NCBI GenBank assembly: GCA_017591395.1
Contig: WEDG01001298.1
Span: forward strand, 186,001 to 250,000
Length of the DNA stretch: 64,000 nucleotides
Reading direction: 5' to 3'
Origin: Schistocephalus solidus
Taxonomy: Eukaryota > Platyhelminthes > Cestoda > Diphyllobothriidea > Diphyllobothriidae
The position numbers were made by a program, and so were the translations under genes. The notes below the pieces were generated by a model. That model was not told the DNA's origin and ran no database searches. It worked only from the letters and a program-made list of their open reading frames with translations. Shown here piece after piece: positions 48,291 to 61,987 of this stretch; the first letter of the stretch is position 1, and every line of letters starts with the position of its first letter.

Positions 48291-51200
48291 TTTGGCTGAG
48301 GTTTAGTTATGAAGAATCTGGAAAGCTGTCAAGAAAAATAAACACCATTTGGAGGTGATTCTAGCCTTCAGTTTTGGACAAAAAGTACTGCTGAGTTAAT
48401 CGGCATAAATTGTTAAATTAGGTTAACTTACTAATTGCAATTTGCTTTCCTGTGGAATATTTTTAGCTTCCATTTTCGAAACCGACAAGTCTCAAGATAC
48501 TGCCAATGAAAACGAGCGACAACCATTATAAGTGTAACCTTAGCGGGATGTAAACGCATTCAACAAAGCACGGAGTTATTTTTAGTGCTAGCCATTTTTG
48601 AAAATGTCAGTGCTGCATTTTTTTGGAAAAATGCTGAGGCATTACCTTGACTTGAACGAGAAAAAGCTTAGAGCATTCGGGACTGTCTCCCAGTAATTTA
48701 CTGCCAACCCAGTTAGCAACCCAACATTTTTAAGTTCGCTTAAGAATCCCAGCCCTCATATGAAATTTGCGGGGAAAACCGTAGGACATTCATAACTGAA
48801 ACTGGACAAAAGAAGAAACTGACCTCTCCGCAGATCAGGGCAATTCCTGTCCTGATCCACTTTAGGCAAAGCGTTGTACAGTCGACCTTATTTCAGAACA
48901 TGGTCACTTTTGATCCAATATTACTTATGTGAGTTTCATACTCCGATTCGCAGGGAATGCACTAGCATTCAAAGCAAGGATATGATTTGCGGTTGAGCAG
49001 TTATTCATTCCTTTTTCGTGGTTAATTTACATAAAACTTATTTTATCAAATTTTTTCACTTTCTGAATAATTATTAATAGTATTTTTGTATCAAAAATGT
49101 GTATAATATGTAGTCTTTCACGTGATGCTAACAAATTATGCCCGTTCCGAACTTAAAACGCAAAGAAAGGAAATATGTCTGTTTTATAAAATCTTTGATT
49201 TTGGAAATTATTTATGCCTTTGCATAATTATTTTAGAAACGTGTTAAATGAAGTTTTTTATGGGAAATATGCAGATATAAGTAAAAGGTTTGAGATGGAA
49301 GAGTTCTTCTCCATCAAGAAACTTAGGATGAAGAAGTATCGTTTTCCAAATAAGTATGGGAAATGAAGAGTTTATTCATCGCTTCGAAAAAAATGTTTGC
49401 AGGTAGAAGTAGCAAACATTTAAATATGCAAATCACTCCGCCGGTGGGCATTTCAGGTGTGATTCACGCAGATGAATGGAAAGTTACCTTGGCTCGGGTC
49501 AGTTCACTGACTGAATGGTAGCCTGACTCCTGCTTAACAGGCCTGAAAACCTATGTGTAAGTGCAAGCCAATAAATTGACAAAAGCAACCCTTTTACTGG
49601 TCGAATCATTACATTTTATTCTGTTTAAATGATCAATTTTTAGTACGGCATTCAGTACGGCCTCTACACACTATACACACATTTTAGCTGCTTAAAATTT
49701 AATGAAGTAAGCTTTTTGCAATGGGACGAAACCCCGCCATATACTCAGGACCGGCATAGTAAATTGAGGTGAAAGCTCGCATTTCAAATGCACGTGTAAA
49801 TGGAGAATGAGGATACTGTTTAATCGCTCATAAGTCCTAACGGCCAAATAGTAAGAATAGTTTACAGGCATGCGATGGACACCGAGGAACTCTAAATTTG
49901 CACAGTAAACAGCCGGTGGTTCACAGATCACCGACCTCTTCTTTTACATTTTTCGCACCCGAAGATACACCGATCCATTTGCTGTTTCAATACTTGTTGC
50001 CGCATTAACCATCCACATCTGCAACTAAAGATAGCTGGAAGGAGGCTTCTAATTGGCATTTTCGTACCACCTCATCTTAATTTATAACTTCTCTTATTTA
50101 TTCGGCTTTCGTCAAATATTTTTCTTTTCTTGCTAGTTTCTGCTGTTTGTCTACCATTTAAGCAAAAATGCATAATTATCGTCTCTTACTCTATGCACAA
50201 AAGATTTCCTAACTTTTACTTAAATCTTCCTTACCTTTTGTTAACATTTGCAAACTACAGTAGTTAAATTATTTTGCAGACAAAAACGCATTTCATTAAC
50301 TCACCATTTTACCTTAACTTTACACAGAATATTATTAATTAACTTTACTATAGACCTTCATAAATGCTCTCATACTTACCTTTACGAACTGTCTTCTTGT
50401 ACAATTTCTTGCAGTCCCATTGCTTCTCTAGCGCGCATGTGCATCTCTTCACCTCACAGTGATTTGTAATGCGTGAGCCCTTCAAACGTCTCCTCGTCAT
50501 TCCTCTGCCAATTCTGTAGTCTGTATTCCAATTTGCCTCAGCACTCTACGATGGATTTCCTTTCTTTCCTGTGTTAATCACACTTGAACTCGTATGCACC
50601 AGCTCAATATTTTAATAATAAAACGAGTCCAACAGAAGTAACACAAAAGCAACGAACTGTTTAGTGGCTATACAACAGGCTGCAGGTGGAGACTACCACG
50701 TGGGAGGAGATCAACTTTCCTGCGCACACTGCAACAACGCCGCTCACTTCAGCTTCATGACACTCCAAGTAACCACCCTTACCTATTCAAACTAGGACAC
50801 GTATTCAGTCCGTAGGAGCTATTACGAGTTTTTGCAGTTGGTCTACTCACCAACGGCCACTTTTCTTCCCTATTGGTTGTTTGACCTGATATAATTTTTT
50901 TCCGTGGCATTTTTTTGCAATTGCCTTATAGATTTTTTGTTTATTTTTAATTATCACGCTCACTTTTGCTGCTATATAAAAGTTAAGGTGAATACTTTGG
51001 GTGGAACGTTATGTATTTTTTTGTTTGACTGTTTCATTCCTTGGCTTGTCCTTTTTCATGCCACACTCGTCAAACCCCTTTTACCAACAATCACGAGCCT
51101 GGGATAACTGGTGGCTTTCGTAACCAACCGTGACCTTATTTTATTTATTATTATAAGCTCTTGTCATTCAGTTTTTAAAATATGGCATGAAGTTGAAAGC

Positions 51201-52380
51201 TAGAAAAAAACGAAAAAATTAAAACCGTGCACTTTATTTTATTCTATTTAGCTCCACCTCTTATGAAAGTTTCAATTTTCCCTCCAAAAGTTCAGTTATA
51301 AAGGCATGAAGGGCAAACTTTGACTAGGTAATTTCTAAATATTGTGGCAGGACCTTCTACCTAACTACTTTCGTCTTTTCCGGATAAAAGGATTACTCTG
51401 ATTTACTTTTCCGCAGAACATAATGCTGGTTATACGGTTACTTTCTGATAGGAATTGGTAGATTTGAAAGTGACCCTGTAACACAGACGACAAATTTGAT
51501 TGTTAAACTGATAACTGAATGTATTCATTTGTCTCTGAGTGCACCTTTCCGAGTTCATGTTGCATCCCAACGTAGTACATTCACTTTTTCTATAGCTCAA
51601 TATGAAGTTGAACACTTGCAAGTTCATAAGCGTTACCGGCGACAAAGCCATAGTCAGAGTACAATGGTGCTCTTTTTTGAAATTTCTTACTGATAACAAT
51701 ATTTAAGTTTGAATTCAGTCATTTATATAGAAACCCTGTCATTTTAAAATGGAGAGCGAGTATTGGGAGGGTTATCTATTGTTAAATTGTGGTTTCGTAC
51801 TTTTCTTAAAACATAATCACTCACTTGGGGCAAATTAGATGGAATGTTATTTTTATAGGCTCGGTCCAAAAGTTTACATGGATATTTAGACCGAAATTCA
51901 TCGGCCACGGAGGAAAAGCCGTTAATATTACGTGGTTATCTCACTGTGGCTTGGTGCTTAAGGGGAAAAAATTTAAATTGCCGATACAAGCGAAAAGGTA
52001 TAATCCAGGAAGTTTTTGAGAAGAAAGAAAAGAGGGATTTTATCCGTCGGGTGTTTCGGCCCCACCCTCGGACCTATAATCGGTGAAATCAACATAACAG
52101 GTGACCGGCGGGTATGGAATGTAAGCAAAATCGCGATGTAACACGTAACTTCTATGTTAAGGCGCCCTTTATTGGCCATCCACTACCATTAGGGATATAA
52201 AAACAAGATTGAAAGCCAGGCCAGAAGTTGATAAGGGCAAAAGCAAAAGCCTGACTCAGTCTGCTGGTTTCGCCTTCGATTTAAAGAATGCTCAGAAGAA
52301 AGTCTGAGAATACGTAGCCATGATTAGCAACTTCTTTTATAATTAACTGCCTAATAAAATCGAAACCAGAACAAGAAAGG
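48291..52380. other. AT-rich stretch without recognisable genes
   Basis: No motif-bearing frame, tRNA or repeat family was recognised. Short open frames (e.g. 50904-51107, 51430-51699) have no domain and no support. Confidence 0.55.
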
Positions 52381-52381
52381 A

Positions 52382-52444
52382 ATGGCAGGTTGAAAGTTGG
52401 AATGGCAGTTGGAAAGGCAGTTGGTTGGAACGGCAGTTGGAATT
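52382..52444. repeat. Small minisatellite of GGCAGTTGGAA-like units
   Basis: Five imperfect copies of a 9-13 bp GGCAGTTGGAA/GGAATGGCAGTT unit follow each other. Confidence 0.7.
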
Positions 52445-53415
52445 TCGGAGCATGGAACGTAGTTACCGCGCATAAACAAATGTCAGACGTTTGCGAACTA
52501 ACAATTTCTCTTCAAGAACTCTAGATTCCGCTTGAAGCCAGTAACCAATGCCAAAGCAAATAAACAAATCACAATGCGCATAGTTTTCACGCAGGTTTCT
52601 GGCCATGCGAGTTGGGAAAACACGGAGGATTTATACTTCTGCGGAATGCCGGCCTATCAATCGAAGAAGCACAAGTCGTTCTCTTCAATTGACGTTTTCC
52701 GCCTTTATACAGTGGTGAGCACGTAACCAAAACAGAAAATATTGTCCTGATAGGCAAATTCTGAGTGTCATGCAATCAGTAGGATGGGCACAAAGGATAT
52801 TAAATAGTTCAGATTCACAGAGATGAGAGTTCCCGGAAGGAAAATCAGAGAACTCTAAGTTATTGTAACCGTGGCAGCAGATGGTGTCTCCATAAAACTG
52901 TGCCAAATTTATTTCCTTTTGTTGAAAATGGTTCAACCTTTCGATGCTGCTAAAAAATCTCCAGTGTCCTTTTGATAAAGTAAGGAAAATATGTTTTTAA
53001 TGACATCGTCTCTATTTATTATTAATATTTACAAAAAAGCACTAACAATAATAGATGATGATTACTGGTTACGGAAAAGCATATGGATTACGTCTGCTGA
53101 ATCAGTGAATTCTAAATTTAAGGAAAAAAGACTTAAATTCGTGAAGCAGCAGACCCAGTAGCGTGAATTTTTGGGCTAAAACTGTAAGGAGTAGCATATA
53201 TAATGAATAATGAAGGACAGTAAAAGAACATTTCTGAAAAGATTTACTTTAGTTTTTGAAGAGCGCTAATGCGTAAACAGGAAAATCTCAGGATTATTTC
53301 TTATAAGATTGTTGGAAGTATGATGAAGCCTGAAAAACTATTTAATAGACTGTTTGCAGCGAAATCTATCGTTCTCACCCCAAAAGCCATCTGCGTTTTT
53401 TTACAAAAGGCAAAA

Positions 53416-53461
<46 letters not shown>

Positions 53462-55857
53462 GCGAGAGAGAGAGAACAAGGGAAGTAGTAAATGTTAGTA
53501 TAGAAATACATGAATTGTTGTAAAAAGACGCCATCTTATCATTATTTTCAGGTGTATCGCGACAAAAAAATTAAAAGCCTTAAGGGATTGGTTTTCAGTT
53601 ATCTCCTGGAATCTCGCTTTAGCCCATTCTCAACGGGGACAGTGTACTCCAGTTGCGTGATCTCCTTTTTTATCTAAACATAGATGGCTAAACTCAAGCA
53701 CCTTTTATCAAGTCATTTTCCCCATGCACACTGAGAGCTGTCTTCTAATAATTATTGTATTTATTGCCATTCTACAGGCAACGTCGACATTAATATAGTT
53801 TTAAATAGCAATGAAAATACATATGACTTCTAAATATATTTTCCAGTCCTTTTGGACAATTGGGCTTATTCGGTAGAAACAACCTTAGCCCATATATTGG
53901 TGGCAGTTTAGAACGGAAAATAGTTTTCAATAGTGCAAATAGGAATTTTAATCAACATCCCTTTTCATGTAAAAAATGAGAGTTTATCCCAGACGAGTGT
54001 GCATAAGGAAACAGTCAGTTGCTTTTGGTCTGTTGCATTGCGGGCTTCAGCACCATTACTCTGAAGATGAGGCCAGACAGTTGGACCAGAGATTACGAAC
54101 GTAATCACCATGGAAGATGAGTTCAGTGGATTTGATACAAAAAATCGGTGAAAGTTGTTCTGAGGGCAGACAAAGAGCAAACGTTCGTTTATACAGGGAA
54201 TAATTCTGAAGTAATTTCGTCCTCAGAATCCGGCTGCGGAAACGACGGTCTAATCAAAGGCAGAGCTGCTCGAAATGATCAGTCCGTTCTGAATCCGTTT
54301 TCTTACCCGTCCAAGAGGTTGTAGCAGCCAAATGTGAGTACTTGTGTTGCCTCACTGGCGTACCTTGAACGCGACAGCCTGTGTGCCCTTCTTCTATCGC
54401 AATGCGTTTCAGTGGTACCTATTTCGGTTTTAAGTACGAGCGCTCCATGGCGTATAGGTCAGTGTGCCATTTCTTATTAACATTACTCTTGATTAGGCCT
54501 TGGTTCTGGACCAAAATGGAAGTCAGAAGGGTGAAGGGAAGAAGAAAACGCTACACTACCCTTCACAAAGAGTCAAAATAGCAATACGAGACAGTAATTG
54601 CAGCCTACGATTTCTGCAGTGACGTGCCCTATTTCAATCACCCAGACTAACCAGGCTAATGTTCGCCTTATGGTCAGTGGGCTTTGGAAACCGTCTGCAT
54701 GCCTTGGTAGCCCATTTTAAGAAGTGCAACTTATCTCGTCGAGGAACGGGATGTGAGAATGGCTTCTCTGTTCTTTTATATCAAATTACCTTCAAAACAC
54801 CGGTCCCATCCTATCAAAAGAAACACGCCAATTTACGCGTTCACCAATCCACAGGATTCATCGAAACTTAGAACAGATATCTACTTTCAAATATATATGA
54901 GAATTCGATGAAAATTACTGTTTTGGCAAAACTTGCTTCTCAGCATTTGAAGACCAATAAAACCGGGAACAGAAATGTTGAGCTGCAGGCCTGCCTTGGG
55001 TTCTTAGAAAATGGCACCCGATGGAGATATTCCAACAGTCAGCGGGAATTCATTCATTTCACTTCAAGTGTTATTTACCGTAAAATGTCAGTCAAAGTCC
55101 ATAAAGTCTTTGCCTCCGAAAACATAAACAACGCGGGCGAAAAGAAAACGGTTTCAAACGTTTTTGGCTTCCCTAATGTACCGTAAGTCTAGATCAGTCA
55201 TATCGGCAGTCACGGTGGAAATTAATGTACAAAGACAGCGTACGTGACCTTCATGGTGAAGGCGACCTTTAAAACAGCGGACTCCATCTGACACCGGGCA
55301 CGGAACCCTGCAGTCTAATCTCAAAGATCGTTGTTTGTCTGCCCTTCAGCAGAGGATTAGCATTAATGCGCACACGGCTGATTCACTGGCATTGCAATAA
55401 CACACGATGTACCGCAGGCCCTTCGAAGAGCTCCATTTTATAACTGAAACAGGAAATTTTGTCGGACAAGCAATATCTTCGCTAAGAAGCGAGTTATCGA
55501 CACATATTTTGTCACTTGATACCACGGGTAAAAATTTTGAGAAGGTTGCAGTGGTCATTACTCTGCGCACTTTATGTCATGGAGGTTTTCGTCGCAATGC
55601 TCAGAACCGGGTTTTGGGGGTTTTAAAGAAAGTTCAGTAAAGTTGTTTGCTTATGCGCATGCGAAGTCAACACTCAAGTGATATAAGCGATGTCTTCTTG
55701 AAGACGAGTCAAACTCGGGTTTTTCTAAACCATAGCTGCGTACCTCGCTATTCCATCGCCAAACTCTTGTCGTCTGAAGTGTTAATAAAAGCTTATGGAA
55801 ATAAAGCAACACTCTAGATATATGAATCTAACCCACTAGAAACTATTCAGTGCCTGA
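52445..55857. other. AT-rich stretch without recognisable genes
   Basis: Apart from the GA microsatellite (annotated separately) no gene or repeat family is recognised. The 77-92 aa frames at 54908-55186 and 55407-55640 show no known motif. Confidence 0.5.
53418..53474. repeat. (GA)n microsatellite
   Basis: GA repeats of about 57 bp are interrupted by two CGA steps. The low-complexity RE/LS open frames over it are artefacts. Confidence 0.95.
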
Positions 55858-55899
55858 AGGACCCGATTCTTCGTAGAAGGACCCGATTCTTCGTAGAAG
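55858..55899. repeat. Short direct duplication
   Basis: AGGACCCGATTCTTCGTAGA is present twice in immediate succession. It may be a recent slippage or an assembly error. Confidence 0.85.
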
Positions 55900-56399
55900 A
55901 TTTCACGGACTGGCTGCCTGCGTACAACGTAGCAATCAGTTCCTTAACGAGTTTCGCAGCTTCACGTGCCTCCACTTTGCATATGAAAGTTTTTTGGCTG
56001 CTCCATGAACCAGTCATCAGCTATCTGCTATTTACAGCGTGCATTGAACTATCTCGTCTACTGCAACTGTTGACCAGTTTGCTACTATAGGCACATCCGC
56101 ATACGGTCCTCACAATGTTTCCAAAAGAATGCAAACTGACTAGAACTGGAAACCCCCATGACCAGCATGGTTCAGCATGTTCAGCTTTCTGAATCCATGG
56201 ATCTTCATGCTACTAACAACTACGCCACAACAACCAGCAATAACACCAAAAGATTGTCAAAATGGTCATCGGAACCCTACTGCTTGCCACCTTGAAGACA
56301 CGCATAGTGGGTTTGGAATAAGCCTTGTAGTTATCGTTACTTGAAAACAAACTTAGCACCCATGCCGGTGGTGGGGCAATTCAAGGCTCTACTCACTGC

Positions 56400-56970
56400 A
56401 ACCGACTTATTAACAATGACTGCAAACATTTGCAAGAAATGTGAAGGCACGATCAACGGAACAGTAGGTTAAGTAGATAGGGGCTTGCGGACTCGTACAG
56501 AGAGTGCAGCACCAGAAACAGTGCGATTGCAATAACAAGACAGGCTTTTTGGTAGTCGAAGCATAAAGTATGGGGGCGGTTATGTGTGTTTGACTCGGTC
56601 GAGTTCGCGCCACCTAGCTCACAGCAGTCTCGAGACATGGTGATGGCGTGCATCATTAGAGGGGAAGTGAGCCGCGTCATCTAGCTACCTGGGCGAAACG
56701 TGGGATACCAGATCGATGTGTCTGTCGATGAAGTTGGGGTCAGACATCTACGCTTCCAACAGTTCCCCCCCCCGTCCTGTTGCCGGATAGCGCCCGTAGA
56801 CGTGTGTTCGCAAATTCGAACTCATGGCCTTCCTCCAGCATATGAGTAACAGCATGAGAAACGCTATTCAACTCTCCGAACGACCTGGTTTTGCTCGAGT
56901 ATTCGCGAGGTGATATGTCATCCTGTCGGGCCTTAATAATTGCATGGAATTCAACAAACCACGTCAGATG
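56400..56970 (-). mobile_element. PLE remnant (second lineage), minus strand
   Basis: On the minus strand from about 56945 the sequence reads ARQDDISPREYSSKTRSFGE, THMLEEGHEFEFANTRLRAL and SGNRT. Then, past a C/G homopolymer break, it reads ELLEA.MSDPNFIDRHIDL. It is the same domain and lineage as 47640-47990 (YSSK and EFEF blocks align). Stops and frameshifts are frequent. The part toward 56410 still resembles PLE C-terminal sequence (APILYASTTKKP). Confidence 0.68.
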
Positions 56971-57026
56971 GCTGCCCTGCTTTCATCTGGTCCTTCATAT
57001 GTATTCTTCAAGCTTTAGTTATCTCA

Positions 57027-57027
<1 letters not shown>

Positions 57028-57058
<31 letters not shown>
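57028..57058. repeat. (CT)n microsatellite
   Basis: Pure CT repeats of about 31 bp. Confidence 0.95.
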
Positions 57059-57059
<1 letters not shown>

Positions 57060-57079
57060 GAGAAACGCTGGTATAAATT

Positions 57080-59360
57080 TTAGGTGAAATAACTGTGCCT
57101 CTCCTCGCGTCTGTTCCAAGTGAAACCGTACCTCCACAGACGTTGGACAACTTGTAATCCACAAAATTATCAAAATGGGTCCCTAACATCCAAACTGCAC
57201 ACTAAAAAGTGTAATAAGGCTGAATATTGTCAATGATAAGTGGTTATTACCAAGGCAAATATATTCACGTGAGATACATTCGACGAAAAATCTTTCATCA
57301 CGCGAGGACCAGCTGTGCAACTGAATACGTGAAATGACTTTTGATAAAAAATATGCCGATTCATTGCTTACGTACTTCTAAGTGCAAGACAACTTAGAAG
57401 TTTAAAATGAAAAAGGAAGATCGAAATGTGTTTTTAAGTGAGAAATGTTTCTCAGAAATGGCTGATAAATATATTACAATCTTCGACAACAGCTCAAGTC
57501 AAGCCTGTTATTAATGGAAAAAAATTTGTTAATTACCTTGATATGACTAAAAGAAAAACATATTTATGAATTTCCTGCCAAATTTCCAGAACCTAGAGAC
57601 AACTGGAAGGCGAGAGAAAATGAGTGATCTTATACAAACAAGCCTCAGGATACCAATCTGATAACATTTGGTGCGAGGACATTGCAAACTTCGATAATCT
57701 CGATCATAGAATTCGAGAAAAGATTATAAACGGCATGCATTTGAAAAAAAAACAGATATTTTGACGTCCATATGCTTCCCCACAGGTCTTCAGCTGTCGC
57801 CTTTCAAGGTTTCCTGGGAAAAGCATGAAAATAGTTCTGAAGTTCGACCACTCGAATTCAAGAAATCCTTTAAGAACAATATTTAGTATAAGTAGGACTG
57901 AAAACAAAAGGTGAACGAAAAAATAAGAGCAAACAAAAACGTAAGATGGGTTCAGTGAATGCTTGTTGATGGCAGGATTTGTAAATCAGAAAAGTTTGGA
58001 TTAGCTCCTTCAACATAGGCCGTACCTATATAGAACACAGTTAGGACAACTTGAAAACGACTGAGGAATCCGAAAGCCTGTTCGGCATCGTCGGTGTGCA
58101 CTTTGTCCTGCAGGTATTTGTTTATTCCAGAAAGAGATTTTTCCTGAGTTAATGGGACGATTGAGGAATGCGATCAACTGACCTGGGGGCCAATCGTGTT
58201 CCCGTTCGCCCAAGATATTCACCTTCAAATTAAATGTGAATATTGTGAAGGAAGTGAGCCATTTGGGAACTTCAACAAATTTTATTCCGTAACTTTTCAC
58301 TGTTGGTTTCAAAGTCCGTCGTCAGAAATGCAGTAAATTCACAAAACAGTTGAAATTTAAACATACCGGAGAAAGCTATATTGCCTTATCGTTCCTGCTA
58401 ATGGATCAATGATATAGACCGACCCCTGTTCTGATTAACTATCATCTTTTCTATTTTTCTTTGGAACTAGTATACAGGGTGTTTCATTCGATGTGTTAGA
58501 TAAGGCATAAATCATCAGTGTATGGCCTGCTGAAATTTTCGGCCCTTTTTATATGAACAGACAGAAACAATGTGCATTTTTCCCGGTTTCATTTGGGGCA
58601 AGTTTCTTGCGTGTGGTTGGTGACTTTGGACATGTGGTCTTGTATGCTTACTGCCGACTGATATTCGTGTCAGTGTGAAGATGCAGAATTTTCAGTTTCA
58701 CTATGAATTACTTATTACAGGTGCCACGTGATCAAGCATTTATAGAGGCCATACAATTCGATGTTTCTTGCATTGCTCGGCACATGGAGTTAGCCACCAT
58801 GTACACCAACCTCCAAGAAAAAGGGAAAATACGAAGACAATCAGACCAGGATGTCACCCTACAGCATTTACTCTTGGGCAGGAATTAAAAAGCTCTATCG
58901 ATTTTTCAGGTAGACGTTTCGTACACTTACTGCATTTATGACGATGCCCTGCCGCCCCGGCGGCAATAAATCATGATGTGAAATTTGTTCAATTTCCTAA
59001 AGACGAATTTCCTTTAACTTTTATTTCTTGATATGCCCGTCTTTCACTATAAATGTATAAACATATATGCAGCTCAGAGATGGTATGCATTCCGATCCGA
59101 TACAAGGAACAATGGAAGAGATTCTTCGAAAAATATCGAGCTGAAATCATTAATTTTTGAGCAGGTAACACATCAATGATCTGTCCGTCCTGTCGTGCCA
59201 ACCAGTTTATTATGACACTTTAGCAGTCTTTTGTATTTTATTTCGTCTGAATACTGATTGGTGTCACCAGCTAGAAAATTTACCAGTAAAAGTCAATCAT
59301 TTCTGAAGAAAATCTCCTAGTTTATATATACATATACTTACTTACTTACTACATACCACA
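57080..59360. other. AT-rich stretch without recognisable genes
   Basis: No supported gene. The 61-aa frame at 58703-58888 and the 100-aa minus frame at 58312-58010 have no recognised motif. Confidence 0.5.
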
Positions 59361-59660
59361 GGTATATTCCCGATCGCGAGTGGCAGGACGACGAGATCAT
59401 GACACAGTTGGTTATAGCACTGTACTTGAAATTAACAGGTTGTGAGTTCAAGACCCGGGTGCCACAAAACCTGGGGTTGGGTATGGCTGGCTGACGACAG
59501 TAAGCCAGAAATGGCCCTTCTAGTCTCCCTTGTCTGTGTCGATCATGGTATTCTACTTATATCCCTAGCCACTCTGTGGCAGTGTGTGACAGTGAGCCAC
59601 AAGGCAAGACGTGAGAAGAGCGTCCTGTAACCGGTCGCCGATTACCACCTTACCATTAAA
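59360..59660 (+). repeat. Single decayed SINE copy
   Basis: One plus-strand unit runs from TATTCCCGATCGCGAGTGGC (59362), with a tRNA-like head (box B-like GAGTTCAAGACC, 59441-59452), then GGGTATGGCTGG and CTGACGA...GAAATGGCCC with a shortened stem II, to CCTGTAACCGGTCG (about 59635). It is the best preserved dispersed copy in the window. Confidence 0.8.
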
Positions 59661-60418
59661 TATCTGTAAATACATTCACCAGGAATAGGCACAAACCGAT
59701 CTATTGACTTCTCGAAGCAAATCTAGCGTCCGCATGTGTTGTGAAATCACAAACAGGCAACTAACTACCAGAGTGATTTCGGCCAAGTTATAATTGCAGC
59801 AATGAGGGACCACAGAAAATGCACGTAGATCGATACAATAATTTTTGGGCCTATTCCGTGCCTATTCAGCCAGTCACAACGCTGACTGGAGTCTTTCTTG
59901 GCCAAATTGTATGTTTTGTTCTTACCATCCTTTGACTTTACGACCTGCACAACTGTTATGAATGCTTCAAGCATTTGATGGCCATAATGGATAGCGGTTT
60001 GAAAGCCATAGAGTGACGTTTTTGCCGGTTTTAACCCTCAGAGACTTCTGTTTCAACAACCGTTGGAAACACTGGACACCGGGCTTAATTCGCGGGGTAG
60101 TCTACTCGGAATATTTGCACTTACTCAGAAAATGCTGCCGATTCCTGGAATCAATGCATTCATATCGATTTGGAGGCCACAGGCGAAATCGTTAAGGAAA
60201 CGCTTAAACGCGCAGAGCCAATCCCGACGGAATGACAAAAACTTAGCGCGTATTGGCGCAAACATCGCCCAAATGTAGAATACTCCGTTGAACACGGTTA
60301 ATCAGTTAACTATTCTTGTTTACCTCCCAAAGTTTATGACGAGCTAGGCGACCAGTCTGGAAAATGTACGCATTAATGTTTCAATTTTCCCAAACAATTT
60401 CGTCTCTTCTTAATTGAA
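59661..60418. other. No gene recognised
   Basis: Short frames only. No motif on either strand. Confidence 0.5.
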
Positions 60419-60419
60419 T

Positions 60420-60890
60420 ATCATGGGATGCCCGCTGGCTTATAAGCCGTCATCAGTCAGTCATTCAAAATCCCAAGTGTGGATCACCTAAGACCAGAAC
60501 CCGCGATCTCTGGTTATTATACACCACAAGTCGCAACGCAACCGCATGCGAGGTCTGCAAAATGAGCTCCAAGGCACAACGGGACATAAATTTTCAATAA
60601 CCAGATCATTGAAATTGTATTATCGAGCGTCAGGGCGTTGAGCTTCTAATAAACATATCAGCTTTTCAAGTCTTCAGGGCTGAAAGAAATCCAGGATTGT
60701 GTATGACTGACTGGAGGTGGTTAAAAAGCAGAATTACAATTGAAATTGACCTTATCTTTGTCGGTAATGTTATTCTTCCTATATTAATAGGCGTTTTACT
60801 GACCGGCCTCGAGACGGATTCCCAAGACACAAACCGAACAGCATCACGATCGGCCAGCGATCCTCTTCCACTTGTACTAGAGTCCTAACT
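60420..60890. repeat. Decayed SINE, minus half then plus half
   Basis: 60425-60540 matches the minus strand (CTGATGA retained, GAAA lost) through the tRNA-like head. From about 60540 the plus strand follows (TGAGCTCCAAGGCACAACGGGAC, 60568-60590), ending with TTTGTCGGTAATGTTATTCT (60755-60774). The junction resembles that at about 14.98 kb. Confidence 0.68.
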
Positions 60891-61985
60891 CATGAAGAAT
60901 AATGATTGGTGCTTCCGCATATATTTGGTTCAATAAGCCTTTTTAAATAAAGAATGCAGTACACATGTGTTTTAGCGAAAGTGATATTCTCGTGCATCCA
61001 AGTGCTTTCTTACGTTATTTAATACCACAGACAAAGCGTATTAGTTACATTTGTAATGTTATTAAATGGGTTTTGATACATGGGAAATTTTTTAAAATAA
61101 ATTCCTCCTAGAACCGGAAAAGATGATCGAACGTCAACGAAAATCAGATTAAGGTCGATCTGTGAGATTATATTTTTTCAGAAATAAGGGAAAAATAACC
61201 TTTGAAAAGTATTAATTGCAGATTTACGCAGATATTTGCCCTAAAGTACAGTAATAAACTTGTTTGCCAATATTTGTCTTGCCTTCCAAGAAATTGAATG
61301 CGTAGAAAAAATATACTGAGAAGCTGCGAAATACTGCCGCTGTTCTGTGTCGCACCGCGTGATAACGATGTCAGCGCAATTACGCTTCGACGTTTATTTT
61401 TAGCCTGTACGGAAATTTGCCGCCGTGGGTCTGACGCTCGTGTTGTGAGCAATATTAACCAGATCAAACTCTGGATACTTTATTATTATTATTATTATTA
61501 AATCTGGTGACTTATTAACAATAGGACACGACCTAGAAGTAAGCACTGTGAACCAATACGACCTGCACACCAACACGACGATTTGGTTCGCCACACAGTA
61601 ATAATTACGACTATATGTCCCTTTGCAATTTTCAAAGGAGACATTTTCCCACATTCCTTCCGCTCATAATTGGAAGGAGCATGAAGGAACTCGACGTAAG
61701 TAAGCAAAAGCTCATTTTTAGGAAGGAAGCGAACGTTTTTATTCACCCAGCGGTATAGTGAGTTACGTTCTTAAATTCTAGAAAAACATGGACTTTTGTG
61801 GTCGGACACCATTTGTAGAAGGTCACCAAAGTCAGCCCAGATGGTAATATGTGGGAAGAAATGCCACCAGGAATACATGGTGGTGAAAATAGCCCTCAAG
61901 GACTGTGGAAACCTGATATTTTGGGTGGCCATCAGTTTCGGAGAGTGACCAATCATTTCGATCTACAACGGAGAAAAAAAATAGC
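60891..61985. other. No gene recognised; ATT microsatellite
   Basis: A (TTA)n tract is at 61480-61500. The stretch 61830-61950 resembles 10735-10840 (see the weak transposase entry). Confidence 0.5.
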
Positions 61986-61987
61986 AG

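Noticed and set aside
53269..53534. Open frames rich in RE or LS over 53.4 kb
   Set aside because: They are translations of the GA microsatellite.
58010..58312. 100-aa minus frame as a host gene
   Set aside because: No motif and no support beyond length in AT-rich DNA.
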